Assembly (NCBI GenBank): GCA_015490995.1
Contig: WFWT01000146.1
Location: 1-60,746 of the forward strand
DNA from: Anaerolineae bacterium
Lineage (GTDB): Bacteria; Chloroflexota; Anaerolineae; JAADDB01
Direction: 5' to 3'
DNA length: 60,746 nucleotides
Shown here: positions 26,000 to 33,987 of the stretch, piece after piece
Layout of the letters: every line of letters starts with the position of its first letter
Numbering within the stretch: the stretch's first letter is position 1
Position numbers and translations under genes: made by a program
Notes under the pieces: generated by a model
Seen by the model: only the letters and a program-made list of their open reading frames with translations
The model's database searches: none
What the model was told of the DNA's origin: nothing

Positions 26000-27496
26000 T
26001 TATGGGAGGATAGGCGGAGCGGTTTGGAACTTCTCAGGATAGACCACCGGCGCCTCAGAGGACGGCTGTCCCGGCTCCTGGTACTGGATGAACACCGCCG
26101 CGAAGTCGGGGAACTGGTGCCACCACTTGTCCTCCACGCCGGCTTCGGAGGGCGGATTCTTGGAGTTGTACGGGAAGGTGATGGTGCCCAGCACGCCTTC
26201 GTACTCAATGTTCTCCAGCGCCTCGATGATGGCCTGCGGGTCCGTGGAGCCCGCGTTGTTGATGGCCGTGGCCATCAGCCACAGGGAGTCATACGCCTCC
26301 ATCGCGTAAGACTCCACGCCCGTCTTGCCGGTGCGCTCCATGTACTTCTCGGCAAATGCCTTGGTCTTCTCATTCCAGAGCACCGGCGGCAGGCCCACCT
26401 TGCGGTAGAAGCAGAGATTGCCATCGGGCACGTTCTTCCAGAAGGACTCGCTGTCATCCGCCACCTGGTTACAAATCATCATCACATCCTGCGGACCAAT
26501 GCCGGCTTCCGCGGCTTGCTGTTCGAAGTTGTAGGAGGTCTCACCCGTGAGCAGCACCAGGATCAAATCGGGGTTCTCGGCCTTGATGCGCTCGATGATG
26601 CCGGAGAAATCCTGAGTTCCGATGTCTGCGGAGAAGGTCACCGCTTCAATGCCCCGCTCTTCCAGCTTCTTGGTGGTTTGCTCCGCGGCCGGGATACCGT
26701 ACCCGGTGTTTTCTGTCATGATAACCACCTTCTTGGCCCCCAGCCACTGGATGAAGTTCGCGTCCAGGTTGGCCACTTCCGAGGAGAGCGGCGCGATGCG
26801 GAAGACCTCAGGGTACAGGGACGCGGTAATGTTGTCATTCCACGTCTCAGCGAAGATGATGGGAATGCCGTACTTGTGCGCCACCTCTTTCGCAGTCAGC
26901 CCCACTGCGCTGTGGTACTCGCCCACCACACCGACCACCTTCTCCTGGGTGATCAGACGCTCCATGGCCGCGGTACCGCGCTCGGGCAGACCTTCGGTGT
27001 CCACCAGGATGAGCTCAACCGGCTTACCCAGCACACCACCCGCCTCGTTGATTTCCTCCAGCGCGATCTCGAAAGCGGCCTTCATGGCCTGACCGCCCGT
27101 GACCGAACCGGGGGCGGAAAGCGGGGCCAACGCGCCAATCTTAATGGTCTCACCCTCCGTGACACCTAGGGTCTGTGCACGGGTGGCGAAGTACGCCTGC
27201 GCTTCCTCCGGGCTGGGGATGTAGATCTTCCAGCCGATCTCGATGAGGTCATAATCGGTGATCTTGGCGTAAGAGGGATCTTCGGCCGCCTTCTGGTTAG
27301 TGTAGTAGGCAATGGCGGGATAGGCGAACACATCACCCAGGTACTTGAGCGCCAGCTTGCTCAGCCAGTCATCCTTCACCACAATGTAATCGAAACCAGC
27401 ATCCCCCTGCCGGGCGGGGGCTGCCACCGCCATGGGAACCATGGCGACCAAAATGGCCACAATTAACAGAACACTCCACAGTACCCGCTTCATCAT
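26000..27496 (-). CDS. livJ: LivJ-type substrate-binding protein with N-terminal LysM-like domain
   Basis: A 498-residue exported protein. Start chosen at the ATG pair at 27496/27493 behind GGAGGAGGGC; the upstream in-frame extension has no signal. A signal peptide ends near AAPARQG. Residues about 28-90 resemble a LysM or LysM-like unit (YIVVKDDWLSKLALKYLG ... GWKIYIP), then a Peripla_BP_6 domain follows (IKIGALAPLSAPGSVTGGQA). There is no lipobox, so the LysM-like module could hold the protein on peptidoglycan, sensible for a cell without a classical outer membrane (inference). It is the first gene of livJHMGF and is separated from livH by a hairpin. Confidence 0.92.
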   Translation of the reverse strand: MMKRVLWSVLLIVAILVAMVPMAVAAPARQGDAGFDYIVVKDDWLSKLALKYLGDVFAYPAIAYYTNQKAAEDPSYAKITDYDLIEIGWKIYIPSPEEAQAYFATRAQTLGVTEGETIKIGALAPLSAPGSVTGGQAMKAAFEIALEEINEAGGVLGKPVELILVDTEGLPERGTAAMERLITQEKVVGVVGEYHSAVGLTAKEVAHKYGIPIIFAETWNDNITASLYPEVFRIAPLSSEVANLDANFIQWLGAKKVVIMTENTGYGIPAAEQTTKKLEERGIEAVTFSADIGTQDFSGIIERIKAENPDLILVLLTGETSYNFEQQAAEAGIGPQDVMMICNQVADDSESFWKNVPDGNLCFYRKVGLPPVLWNEKTKAFAEKYMERTGKTGVESYAMEAYDSLWLMATAINNAGSTDPQAIIEALENIEYEGVLGTITFPYNSKNPPSEAGVEDKWWHQFPDFAAVFIQYQEPGQPSSEAPVVYPEKFQTAPPILP

Positions 27497-27642
27497 GCCC
27501 TCCTCCTTCCACAAATGTGCTGAACAGGGTGTAAAACTGAACACGCTTCCCGTGCAGCCAAATCTGTGCCTCCTCCTCGCTCGGCATCCCCCCTTTCCCA
27601 TTGAAGTGTGTTCCCGCCTCGAAGAGGTCGGGTGTGTCCAAG

Positions 27643-27659
27643 AAGCCCGTTACGGGCTT
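27643..27659 (-). terminator. Small hairpin containing the stop codon of the FGE-like gene
   Basis: AAGCCCG and CGGGCTT pair around the stop codon (TTA on the plus strand). In the transcribed direction it is followed by CTTCTTGG. Stem only 7 bp, so a weak terminator. Confidence 0.4.
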
Positions 27660-28660
27660 TCGACCGACTTGGCACAGCGGAAGCCCAGGTCATCGTTAGC
27701 GGTGATTTCCGGATCTCCCGCGTTACGGTTAGTAGTCCGCAAGAAGGTCGCTTCATCAAACCAACCGCCCCCACGAATGACCCGGTACTTTTCGCTGTAG
27801 AAGGGATCTTGGTAGGTGCTGTTGGGATAAGCGATGTAGGGCGAGTCGGTCCACTCCTTCACGTTGCCAGCCATATCGTAGACCCCGTACTCGTTGGGCG
27901 GGAAACTGCCCACCGCGACCGTCCCGCGATACCCGCTGTCGAACCCATTGGCCATGTTGGGGTCATACGTGTTGCCCCACGGGAAGATATACCCGTTAGG
28001 CCCTCGGGCAGCTTTTTCCCACTCGAATTCGGTGGGAAGCCGCTTGCCCAGCCACTCACAGTAGGCCAAGGCATCGTAAAAGGTGACAAACACCACCGGG
28101 TGATTGTCCTTCCCTTCCCGGTACGCCCATCGCCAGGTACGCGGGTCACCATTGCGCTCCTGGTATGTTTGATAACCCGTGGCTTCCACGAAGGTCGCGA
28201 AGTCCTTGTTGGTCACCTCATACGCGTCAATGAGGAACGCATCCAAGTACATCTCCTGGGCAGGGCCTTCGTCCGGTTCACCGTCGTTGCTTCCCAGGAT
28301 GAAGGGCCCGGCAGGAATCTCCACCATAATGTTGGTGACGGCCGCTACAGGCGTTTCCTGCACCGGTTCCGTGGTCACCGCGTTCTCCGGAGTAGCGGTG
28401 GGCGTCGGTGTAGGGCGAGGTGTCGGCGTAGGACGAGGCGTCGGTGTAGGGCGAATGGTGACCACGATCTTGGTGGGGGGCACCGTCGGGCGCCCGACCA
28501 GAGTCACTTTGGTGGGTGTGGGGGTAGGGGTCGGTTGCACCGGTGTGGGTGTGGGCGTCGGTTCCACCACGTCCACCACTTCGCCACAAGCCACCACGCC
28601 AAGAGCAAGGACCAGCATTACCAGCACCACACGCCAGCGGTACCTCCTTATTCGAATCAT
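27650..28660 (-). CDS. Lipoprotein with FGE/SUMF1-like domain
   Basis: A 336-residue lipoprotein. Start at MIRIRRYRWR; the lipobox is LGVVAC, so it is anchored to the membrane. A Thr/Pro-rich linker (about residues 35-95) leads to a formylglycine-generating-enzyme-type fold: EIPAGPFILGSNDGEPDEGP, YEVTNKDFATFVEATGY, LPTEFEWEKAARG, DMAGNVKEWTDS and GFRCAKS. True FGE enzymes have two Cys in the region just before the C-terminal strand; here RGGGWFDEATFLRTTNRN has none, so sulfatase activation is unlikely. It may bind a ligand or cell-surface partner. It lies upstream of livJ on the same strand, with a 153-base gap. Confidence 0.87.
   Translation of the reverse strand: MIRIRRYRWRVVLVMLVLALGVVACGEVVDVVEPTPTPTPVQPTPTPTPTKVTLVGRPTVPPTKIVVTIRPTPTPRPTPTPRPTPTPTATPENAVTTEPVQETPVAAVTNIMVEIPAGPFILGSNDGEPDEGPAQEMYLDAFLIDAYEVTNKDFATFVEATGYQTYQERNGDPRTWRWAYREGKDNHPVVFVTFYDALAYCEWLGKRLPTEFEWEKAARGPNGYIFPWGNTYDPNMANGFDSGYRGTVAVGSFPPNEYGVYDMAGNVKEWTDSPYIAYPNSTYQDPFYSEKYRVIRGGGWFDEATFLRTTNRNAGDPEITANDDLGFRCAKSVESP
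28385..28580 (-). repeat. Thr-Pro codon repeats of the lipoprotein linker
   Basis: Repeated ACGCCG/ACACCG/CCTACG-type codons encode TPTPTPRPTPTP runs. This is low-complexity coding sequence, typical of Chloroflexota lipoproteins, with no spacer pattern of a CRISPR array. Confidence 0.8.
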
Positions 28661-28685
28661 GCGCACCAATCCTCCACGACTCGGG

Positions 28686-28691
28686 ATTATA
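28686..28691 (-). promoter_or_regulatory. Candidate -10 for the FGE-like lipoprotein gene
   Basis: TATAAT on the minus strand, 26 bases before the ATG. I see no good -35, so low confidence. Confidence 0.3.
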
Positions 28692-28817
28692 GCCTCTCCG
28701 TGGGGGCCCATCCGTGCTACCTAAGCGACCACTCACCCATAGTCACGCCTTCCCCGGCAGCTGCCGGTACACGCAAGAAGGGCCTACCGTTCGGAGAGAG
28801 CACGTCCCCAGAACACC

Positions 28818-29615
28818 TCATAGCGCCACTTTGGTATGTTCGGGGGGCTGATAGCCCATCTGGGCCGAAATACGGTACGCGGTTTCCACCACCTGGGGGG
28901 CTATCTCCCGCGTGCGCTTTCGGCTCAGCCGATAACTGGGCCCGGAAACGGTCAACGACGCGATGACACGTCCTTCATAGTTGAAGATGGGCGCGGCCAC
29001 CGCGTGTAACCCTTCCTCCAGCTCCTCGAAGGCCGTCGCATATCCCTGCATCCGCACCCGGTGCAACTCGAGGCGGAGCTTTTTCACGTCGGTAATGGTA
29101 TACTTGGTTAACGCGTGAAAAGGCCCCTGTAACAGGGGTTGTTGTTCTTCCCGGGAAAGGAAGGCGAGGATCGCGCGCCCCGCCGCGGTGGCGTATGCGG
29201 GCATATGACGCCCTGCCCAGCCGACCCGCTTGACCAGGTGGCCCGGCGGCATGAAGACCTCCAGGTTGACCACATCGCTGCCGTGGAGCACGGCCAGGCT
29301 TACGGTCTCTCCCACCTGCAGGGCCAGCTGTTTCATGTAAGGGCGGGCCACCCGCCGCAGGTCGGTGAACTGATACGCGCTGTTGGCCAAACGAATCAAT
29401 TCCAGCCCCAACCGGTAGAGGCCTGTCTCCGGATCTCGGGCAACCAGCCCTTCCTCCTCCAAGGTGTGCAACAGGCGGGCGACCGTGCTCTTAGGCATGT
29501 TCAAACGCCGGCTCAATTCCGCCAGGCCCAGTTCGGGCTCCTCGGGGGAAAAGGCCTTCAGGATGGCAATCGCCCGTTTGACCGCTTGTACCCCCATTGT
29601 CCGCTTGGCGCTCAT
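28818..29615 (-). CDS. IclR-family transcriptional regulator
   Basis: A 265-residue regulator: winged helix-turn-helix at about 8-75 (KRAIAILKAFSP, LAELSRRLNMPKSTVARLLHTL, GLYRLG) and a C-terminal IclR effector domain at about 90-255 (LQVGETVSLAVLHGSDV, AYATAAGRAILAFLS, AAPIFNYEGRVIASLTVSGP). Effectors of this family are small acids or aromatic compounds. The gene has a TTGACA/TATATT promoter with an operator-like sequence that resembles the palindrome in front of kamA, indicating self-control and control of kamA. Alternative start MGVQAV six codons in is possible. Confidence 0.94.
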   Translation of the reverse strand: MSAKRTMGVQAVKRAIAILKAFSPEEPELGLAELSRRLNMPKSTVARLLHTLEEEGLVARDPETGLYRLGLELIRLANSAYQFTDLRRVARPYMKQLALQVGETVSLAVLHGSDVVNLEVFMPPGHLVKRVGWAGRHMPAYATAAGRAILAFLSREEQQPLLQGPFHALTKYTITDVKKLRLELHRVRMQGYATAFEELEEGLHAVAAPIFNYEGRVIASLTVSGPSYRLSRKRTREIAPQVVETAYRISAQMGYQPPEHTKVAL

Positions 29616-29633
29616 GGGGAGTGGATGGCTCCT

Positions 29634-29650
29634 GTTCTACGTTGTGGACG
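29634..29650 (-). promoter_or_regulatory. Imperfect operator at the iclR start of transcription
   Basis: The plus strand reads GTTCTACGTTGTGGACG, which matches 13 of 17 positions of the perfect palindrome at 31139. It lies 11 bases downstream of the -10, where a repressor would block initiation. Confidence 0.55.
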
Positions 29651-29660
29651 GGTGTTCCAT

Positions 29661-29689
29661 AATATAGCACAGCCCGTCCCTTCTGTCAA
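29661..29689 (-). promoter_or_regulatory. Sigma70-type promoter of the IclR gene
   Basis: On the minus strand TTGACA (29689-29684), 17-bp spacer, TATATT (29666-29661). Transcription would start near 29654. Confidence 0.75.
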
Positions 29690-29696
29690 ACAAGCA

Positions 29697-29727
29697 GAAG
29701 GGCCCCGGTGGAGGGCCAGGGCCCTTC
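29697..29727 (-). terminator. Hairpin at the end of the KamA gene
   Basis: GAAGGGCCC and GGGCCCTTC pair (9 bp, 13-base loop) across the stop codon. In the transcribed direction it is followed by TGCTTGTTTGA. It would end kamA transcripts just before the iclR promoter. Confidence 0.6.
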
Positions 29728-31114
29728 ACGCCACAACGTGGGCGGGAACCGAGAGGGGGTGGTCTGTCCCTTCCACCGCCCACCACTCGAAGGAGCGGCC
29801 TTCGATGTCCTTCTCGAAGAAGAACTTCTCCTCGCCAAAGGCGGGGCGCAGCTGGTCCAACCAGGTGGCCTTGGGGTCGTACTGGGCAAAGAAGGGACGG
29901 CCGTTCCAATCCGGGTTACGTCCCTGGAGAAAGTCCAGCACGATCACCTTCTCCCCCCGGATCTCCGCGGTGCCCAACACGCGCACCTTGCCGGGCCAAG
30001 CGGACATAGAGGGTCCGCGCACGGTACGGGCCAAACCGGACACCTGGGCGAAAGCTTGTCGGAAGATCTCGTGGGCTTCTACCAGGGGCACCTCGAAGTA
30101 GTTCTTAGGCCCTGTATCTCGCTCCACAAACATGTAATAGGGGATCATGCCCAGACGCACGCCCTCCTGCCACATGGTGGCCCACACTTCGGGGGAATCG
30201 TTCACGTGCCGGACCAAGGGCGCTTGCATGCGGATCTCGGCCCCGGTCTCGCGCACGCGGCGAATGGCCTCCTGGACAATGGGGGTAGCCATCTCGCGCG
30301 GGTGACTGAAGTGAGCCATAATGGCCAGGTGGCGCCCTGCCTTTACAATGGACTCAAACAACCGCAAGACATCATCCGCGTCCTCATCCGTCACGAAGCG
30401 CTGAGGCCAATAGGAAAGCACCTTCGTGCCAATGCGAATGGTCTGCACGTGGGCCAGGTCCGGGTGTAACACCGGTTCGATGTACCGGCGCAACGCCCGC
30501 GCTTTCATGATCATGGGATCGCCGCCGGTGTACAGCAGGTCGGTCACAAAAGGATGCCGACGCAAATATGCCACCAGGAGATCCACCTCCTTGGCTTCGA
30601 ACTTCAACTCGTCGATGCCCACAAACTGGGCCCACCGGAAGCAATAAGTGCAGTACGCGTGACAGGTCTGTCCCTGAGCGGGAAAGAAGAGCACCGTCTC
30701 CCTGTACTTATGTTGCATCCCCCACAGGCGCTGACCGTCCATCATGGGAACGTTGTGCGTCAGCTGCCCTGCCGGGTGAGGATTCAACTTATAACGGATT
30801 TCATTGGCCAGCGCGGTCACCTCCTCGCGACTGCCCCCCCGACGCAACAGGTCCCGCATGGCCTGGAAGTCCTCCGGGGCCAACATCCCACGCTGCGGAA
30901 AGGTCAGCTGGAAAATCGGATCGTCAGGGATGTTGGACCAGTCAATCAACTCGCGCACTACGTACACGTTCGTGCGGAAGGGCAACACACGCGCCACCAC
31001 CTCAATGCCTTCCCGCACCTCCGGGTCCAACCGCTGCCATTCCGGCTGCTTGGCAATGTTGTGAATAGTAATCGCTTGATAGCGCGTCGGATAGGTCCCT
31101 GCGAACATCCCCAT
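29726..31114 (-). CDS. KamA-family radical SAM protein (lysine 2,3-aminomutase-like)
   Basis: A 462-residue radical SAM enzyme. ATG at 31114 follows AAGGAGG; the upstream in-frame codons cross the promoter and operator. The iron-sulfur motif is CHAYCTYC (C151, C155, C158), placed as in lysine 2,3-aminomutase, followed by DLLYTGGDPMI and KVLSYWPQRFVT. The PLP-binding Lys is probably in the region PSMSAWPGKV, where aminomutases have a Gly-rich Lys motif. The substrate (lysine, glutamate, arginine or other) cannot be told. It uses S-adenosylmethionine and PLP to move an amino group. It sits between an IclR gene and the 2-oxoacid dehydrogenase genes, consistent with amino-acid degradation (inference). 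Confidence 0.9.
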   Translation of the reverse strand: MGMFAGTYPTRYQAITIHNIAKQPEWQRLDPEVREGIEVVARVLPFRTNVYVVRELIDWSNIPDDPIFQLTFPQRGMLAPEDFQAMRDLLRRGGSREEVTALANEIRYKLNPHPAGQLTHNVPMMDGQRLWGMQHKYRETVLFFPAQGQTCHAYCTYCFRWAQFVGIDELKFEAKEVDLLVAYLRRHPFVTDLLYTGGDPMIMKARALRRYIEPVLHPDLAHVQTIRIGTKVLSYWPQRFVTDEDADDVLRLFESIVKAGRHLAIMAHFSHPREMATPIVQEAIRRVRETGAEIRMQAPLVRHVNDSPEVWATMWQEGVRLGMIPYYMFVERDTGPKNYFEVPLVEAHEIFRQAFAQVSGLARTVRGPSMSAWPGKVRVLGTAEIRGEKVIVLDFLQGRNPDWNGRPFFAQYDPKATWLDQLRPAFGEEKFFFEKDIEGRSFEWWAVEGTDHPLSVPAHVVA

Positions 31115-31138
31115 GGCGTTCCTCCTTACGGTCAGTCT

Positions 31139-31155
31139 GTTCCACGATGTGGAAC
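31139..31155 (-). promoter_or_regulatory. Perfect 17-bp palindrome before kamA, likely IclR operator
   Basis: GTTCCAC GAT GTGGAAC: perfect 7-bp arms around 3 bases, 15 bases downstream of the -10. A related sequence overlaps the iclR start region. IclR-family sites are typically such short palindromes. Confidence 0.7.
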
Positions 31156-31170
31156 CACATACCGCACAAT

Positions 31171-31200
31171 AGCATAACACGAAGCATCACCCTCTGTCAA
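31171..31200 (-). promoter_or_regulatory. Sigma70-type promoter of the KamA gene
   Basis: On the minus strand TTGACA (31200-31195), 18-bp spacer, TATGCT (31176-31171). The transcript would start near 31164 and run into the operator palindrome. Confidence 0.72.
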
Positions 31201-31318
31201 ATCCTTCCATGGAGGACGAGGACGTTTGCCGGTCGCCCCGGGCACGCGAGGGGGGTCTTGGGGCTACTCGTGAGGCCGGATGTCACAGGCGGGTTAGAAA
31301 GGGAGGAGTTTGCCCCGT

Positions 31319-31355
31319 GTGACCGGGGGCACGCAACCACGTGCTCCCCGGTCAC
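31319..31355 (-). terminator. Long hairpin after the E2 gene
   Basis: GTGACCGGGG with CCCCGGTCAC, extended inward by GCACG with CGTGC across a single bulged base, makes about 15 pairs and a 6-base loop. It lies 25 bases after the E2 stop and is not followed by a T-run. Confidence 0.6.
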
Positions 31356-31379
31356 CGGTAGTACCCACAAACTGCAGGG

Positions 31380-32873
31380 TTAGCCGATTTCACCCTCCAG
31401 GGGCCAGTGCTCCAGGGCGTCCTTCACCGCTCGACAGAACAGGTCTGCAGTCGCACCGTCCAGCACCCGGTGATCATAACTCAACGCCAGGGTGACCATG
31501 GGGACAAACACCAACGCATCACCCGACGGCGATGTTCCCGTGTCCTCACGGGAAAGGACCACCGGTCGCTTCTCTACTGCGCCCACGCCCAAAATGGCCG
31601 CTTGGGGATGCACAATAATGGGCGTTTGTAAACGGCTGCCCCCAACCCCATAGTTGGTGAGCGTAATCGTGCCCCCCTTCAGGTCCTCGGGCGTCAACCG
31701 CTGTTCACGCGCGCGGGTGACCAGGTCCTGAATGCGTCGGGCGATGCCCTCCAAGGTTAACTCGTGAGCGTCCCGGATTACCGGCACCACCAGCCCACCC
31801 AAACCGTGTTCGTCGGGCGGAATGGCCACCGCCAGTCCCACGTGGACTCGACGTGAGATGAGAATACCCTCTTCGGTCCAGGAGCCGTTGGCGGCGGGCA
31901 CGGCCCGCACACCGGCCACCAGCGCCTTGACAAAGTACGCAGTGAGGGTTAGACGCACCCCCCGTCGGGCAAAAGCGTCCTTATGCCTGCGGTAATGGCC
32001 CAACACCGCGCTCATGTCGACATCCCACACGGTGGTGACATGGGGTGCGGTGAACGCGCTGCGCGCGGTGTTCTCCGCGATCAGGCGCCGCATTCGGGTA
32101 TGCGGTACCAGGATGGTGTCCTCTTCCACACGGGAAGCTTCCACCGTCTCGGGGGCGGGCGATGAGGGCGGCTCCGACTCCTGAACAGCGGGCGGACGCA
32201 ACGGATAACGTGGTTCGGTGGGCAAGAACGTGAGACCTTTCTGCTGCGCGACGTACGCCAGTACGTCAAACCGGGTGAGCTGGCTTAAAGGACGCCCCTG
32301 GGCCACTTCCCGAAGGTTCACGTTGAAGTCAGCGGCCAATCGCCGAACGCTTAGGGAAGCGACGTCCGCGAACTCCTCCGGCAGCGCGGTGGTGTGCTCA
32401 GGGGATGACGTCCCGTCCGTGGACGAAGCCTCCTGCGCTGCGAGGTATCGCGCCACGTCGGCCTTGGTCACCTGGCCACCAGGACCGCTGCCAGGCACAG
32501 CAGCCAGATCGATGCCGGCCTCCTCAGCCATGCGCCGGGCCACCGGTGTCGCCCGCACCCGTTCCCGTCGGGGCGCCGCCGACGTCACCACCGGGGCACT
32601 CTCGTCAGCAGGCGGCACATCCTCCACCTCATCCTCAGGATGTCCTATCCACCCGATCACCTCTCCCGCCTTGACCACCTCCCCATCCCCGCGCAAGATC
32701 TTCAACACCGTCCCCGCGGCGGGCGCGGTCACCTCGGTGTCCACCTTGCCGGTAGCCAGCTCGAGGATCACGTCCCCTTCGGCGACGGTATCCCCTTCCT
32801 TCACCTGCCACCGAATAATCGTGGCTTCTTCCACCTCTTTGCCCAGGTCGGGCACACGTATTTCGATCGCCAT
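31380..32873 (-). CDS. Dihydrolipoamide acyltransferase E2 of a 2-oxoacid dehydrogenase
   Basis: A 497-residue E2 subunit. Lipoyl domain residues 1-78 with the lipoyl Lys K43 in TGKVDTEV; first peripheral subunit-binding domain at about 104-146 (ATPVARRMAEEAGIDLAAV, GPGGQVTKADVARYL). A second, weaker subunit-binding-like unit follows at about 170-215 (SVRRLAADFNVNLREV, LTRFDVLAYVAQQ). The catalytic domain ends with SYDHRVLDGATADLF, with active-site H468 and D472 (HXXXDG). The usual E3 is not in the window. It is co-transcribed behind E1alpha and E1beta with a 22-base gap. The acyl substrate could be pyruvate or branched-chain 2-oxoacids. Confidence 0.94.
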   Translation of the reverse strand: MAIEIRVPDLGKEVEEATIIRWQVKEGDTVAEGDVILELATGKVDTEVTAPAAGTVLKILRGDGEVVKAGEVIGWIGHPEDEVEDVPPADESAPVVTSAAPRRERVRATPVARRMAEEAGIDLAAVPGSGPGGQVTKADVARYLAAQEASSTDGTSSPEHTTALPEEFADVASLSVRRLAADFNVNLREVAQGRPLSQLTRFDVLAYVAQQKGLTFLPTEPRYPLRPPAVQESEPPSSPAPETVEASRVEEDTILVPHTRMRRLIAENTARSAFTAPHVTTVWDVDMSAVLGHYRRHKDAFARRGVRLTLTAYFVKALVAGVRAVPAANGSWTEEGILISRRVHVGLAVAIPPDEHGLGGLVVPVIRDAHELTLEGIARRIQDLVTRAREQRLTPEDLKGGTITLTNYGVGGSRLQTPIIVHPQAAILGVGAVEKRPVVLSREDTGTSPSGDALVFVPMVTLALSYDHRVLDGATADLFCRAVKDALEHWPLEGEIG

Positions 32874-32895
32874 GGACGTCTTTCCTCCTTAAAAT

Positions 32896-33906
32896 TTACG
32901 CGTAGGCCACGCGCTCATGCATCATCTCCAGCACGGTGGCCATAATGTGCCGTTTCCAGGGCAAGATTTCCTGTTCCAGGGGCCGGGATACGGGAATGGG
33001 CACCGGCGGCATGCCAAGACGACGAGCTGGCGCCTTCAACAAGTGGGGTACTTCCTCATACGCCCGAGCGACGATCTCGGCCCCCACACCACAGTTGGCG
33101 TAGGACTCGTGTACGGCCAACAAACGACCGGTACGGGCCACTGAGGCCCAGATGGTCTCGGTGTCCATGGGGTTTACCGTCCGCAAGTCCACCACCTCCA
33201 CGTCAATACCGTATTTTTCGGCCAGCTCTTCAGCAGCGGCCAGGGCCTCCAGCAAGCAGTAACTGTAGGTGACCAGGGTGAGATCCCGTCCCGGCCGCTT
33301 CACCTCGGCCAGCCCAATGGGAACGGTATAATCCACATCGGGAGGTGGCACCTCCCCGGTGGTGAAGTACAACATCTTGTGCTCCAAAAACACCACCGGG
33401 TTGTCATCCCGAATGGCAGCCTTCAAGAGCCCCTTGGCATCATAAGGCGTAGCCGGGGCTACCACTCGCAATCCCGGGAAGTGAGCGTACAGGCTGTCTA
33501 AGGATTGGCTATGTTGGGAACCGTAGTTTTTGCCCCCTCCCTGTTGCCCACGAATCACCAGAGGCAAGTACACCCGTCCACCGGTCATGTAGGCATATTT
33601 CCCTATCTGGTTGAAGATCTGGTCAGCGGCCACCAGGGTAAAGTCCATGTACATGATCTCGACCACCGGACGCATACCCACCGCTGCGGCGCCCAAGGCC
33701 ATGCCGATGAATGCCTGCTCGCTAATGGGGGTATCCATCACCCGTTGGGGACCGAACTCCTCCAGTAAATTACGGGTTACGCGAAAGAGTCCCCCGTAAT
33801 ACGCCACGTCCTCCCCCATGATAAACACCCGCTCATCCCGTCGCATCTCCTCGCGCAGCGCCTCGTTCAGCGCTTGCAAGTACGTCGTCTTTCGCATCTG
33901 GACCAT
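32896..33906 (-). CDS. 2-oxoacid dehydrogenase E1 component, beta subunit
   Basis: A 336-residue transketolase-like beta chain of the pyruvate/branched-chain 2-oxoacid dehydrogenase E1. Marks: [44 protein letters not shown] and the C-terminal domain with [23 protein letters not shown] precedes the ATG at 33906; the next ATG (MRKTTY) three codons on is also possible. It pairs with the alpha subunit encoded upstream to form a thiamine-diphosphate enzyme. Confidence 0.95.
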   Translation of the reverse strand: MVQMRKTTYLQALNEALREEMRRDERVFIMGEDVAYYGGLFRVTRNLLEEFGPQRVMDTPISEQAFIGMALGAAAVGMRPVVEIMYMDFTLVAADQIFNQIGKYAYMTGGRVYLPLVIRGQQGGGKNYGSQHSQSLDSLYAHFPGLRVVAPATPYDAKGLLKAAIRDDNPVVFLEHKMLYFTTGEVPPPDVDYTVPIGLAEVKRPGRDLTLVTYSYCLLEALAAAEELAEKYGIDVEVVDLRTVNPMDTETIWASVARTGRLLAVHESYANCGVGAEIVARAYEEVPHLLKAPARRLGMPPVPIPVSRPLEQEILPWKRHIMATVLEMMHERVAYA

Positions 33907-33987
33907 ACCACCTCCTTACTTTGCCTGACCGATGTACAACTGGCTATCCCACGTCACGCCCAAACACCCTATGTCTCCTCCCCGGCG

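Noticed and set aside
27497-27649. Promoter or IclR site before livJ (CTTCCACAAATGTGCTGAAC)
   Set aside because: The half-sites are irregular and lie at the ribosome binding site; no matching -35/-10 was found.
28385-28580. Regular repeats suggestive of a CRISPR array
   Set aside because: They are Thr-Pro codons within a reading frame, without unique spacers of constant length.
25886-28966. Long plus-strand frames (427 and 452 residues) opposite livJ and the FGE-like lipoprotein
   Set aside because: They have no family similarity, no ribosome binding site and run antisense to clear genes. GC-rich codon bias produces such frames.
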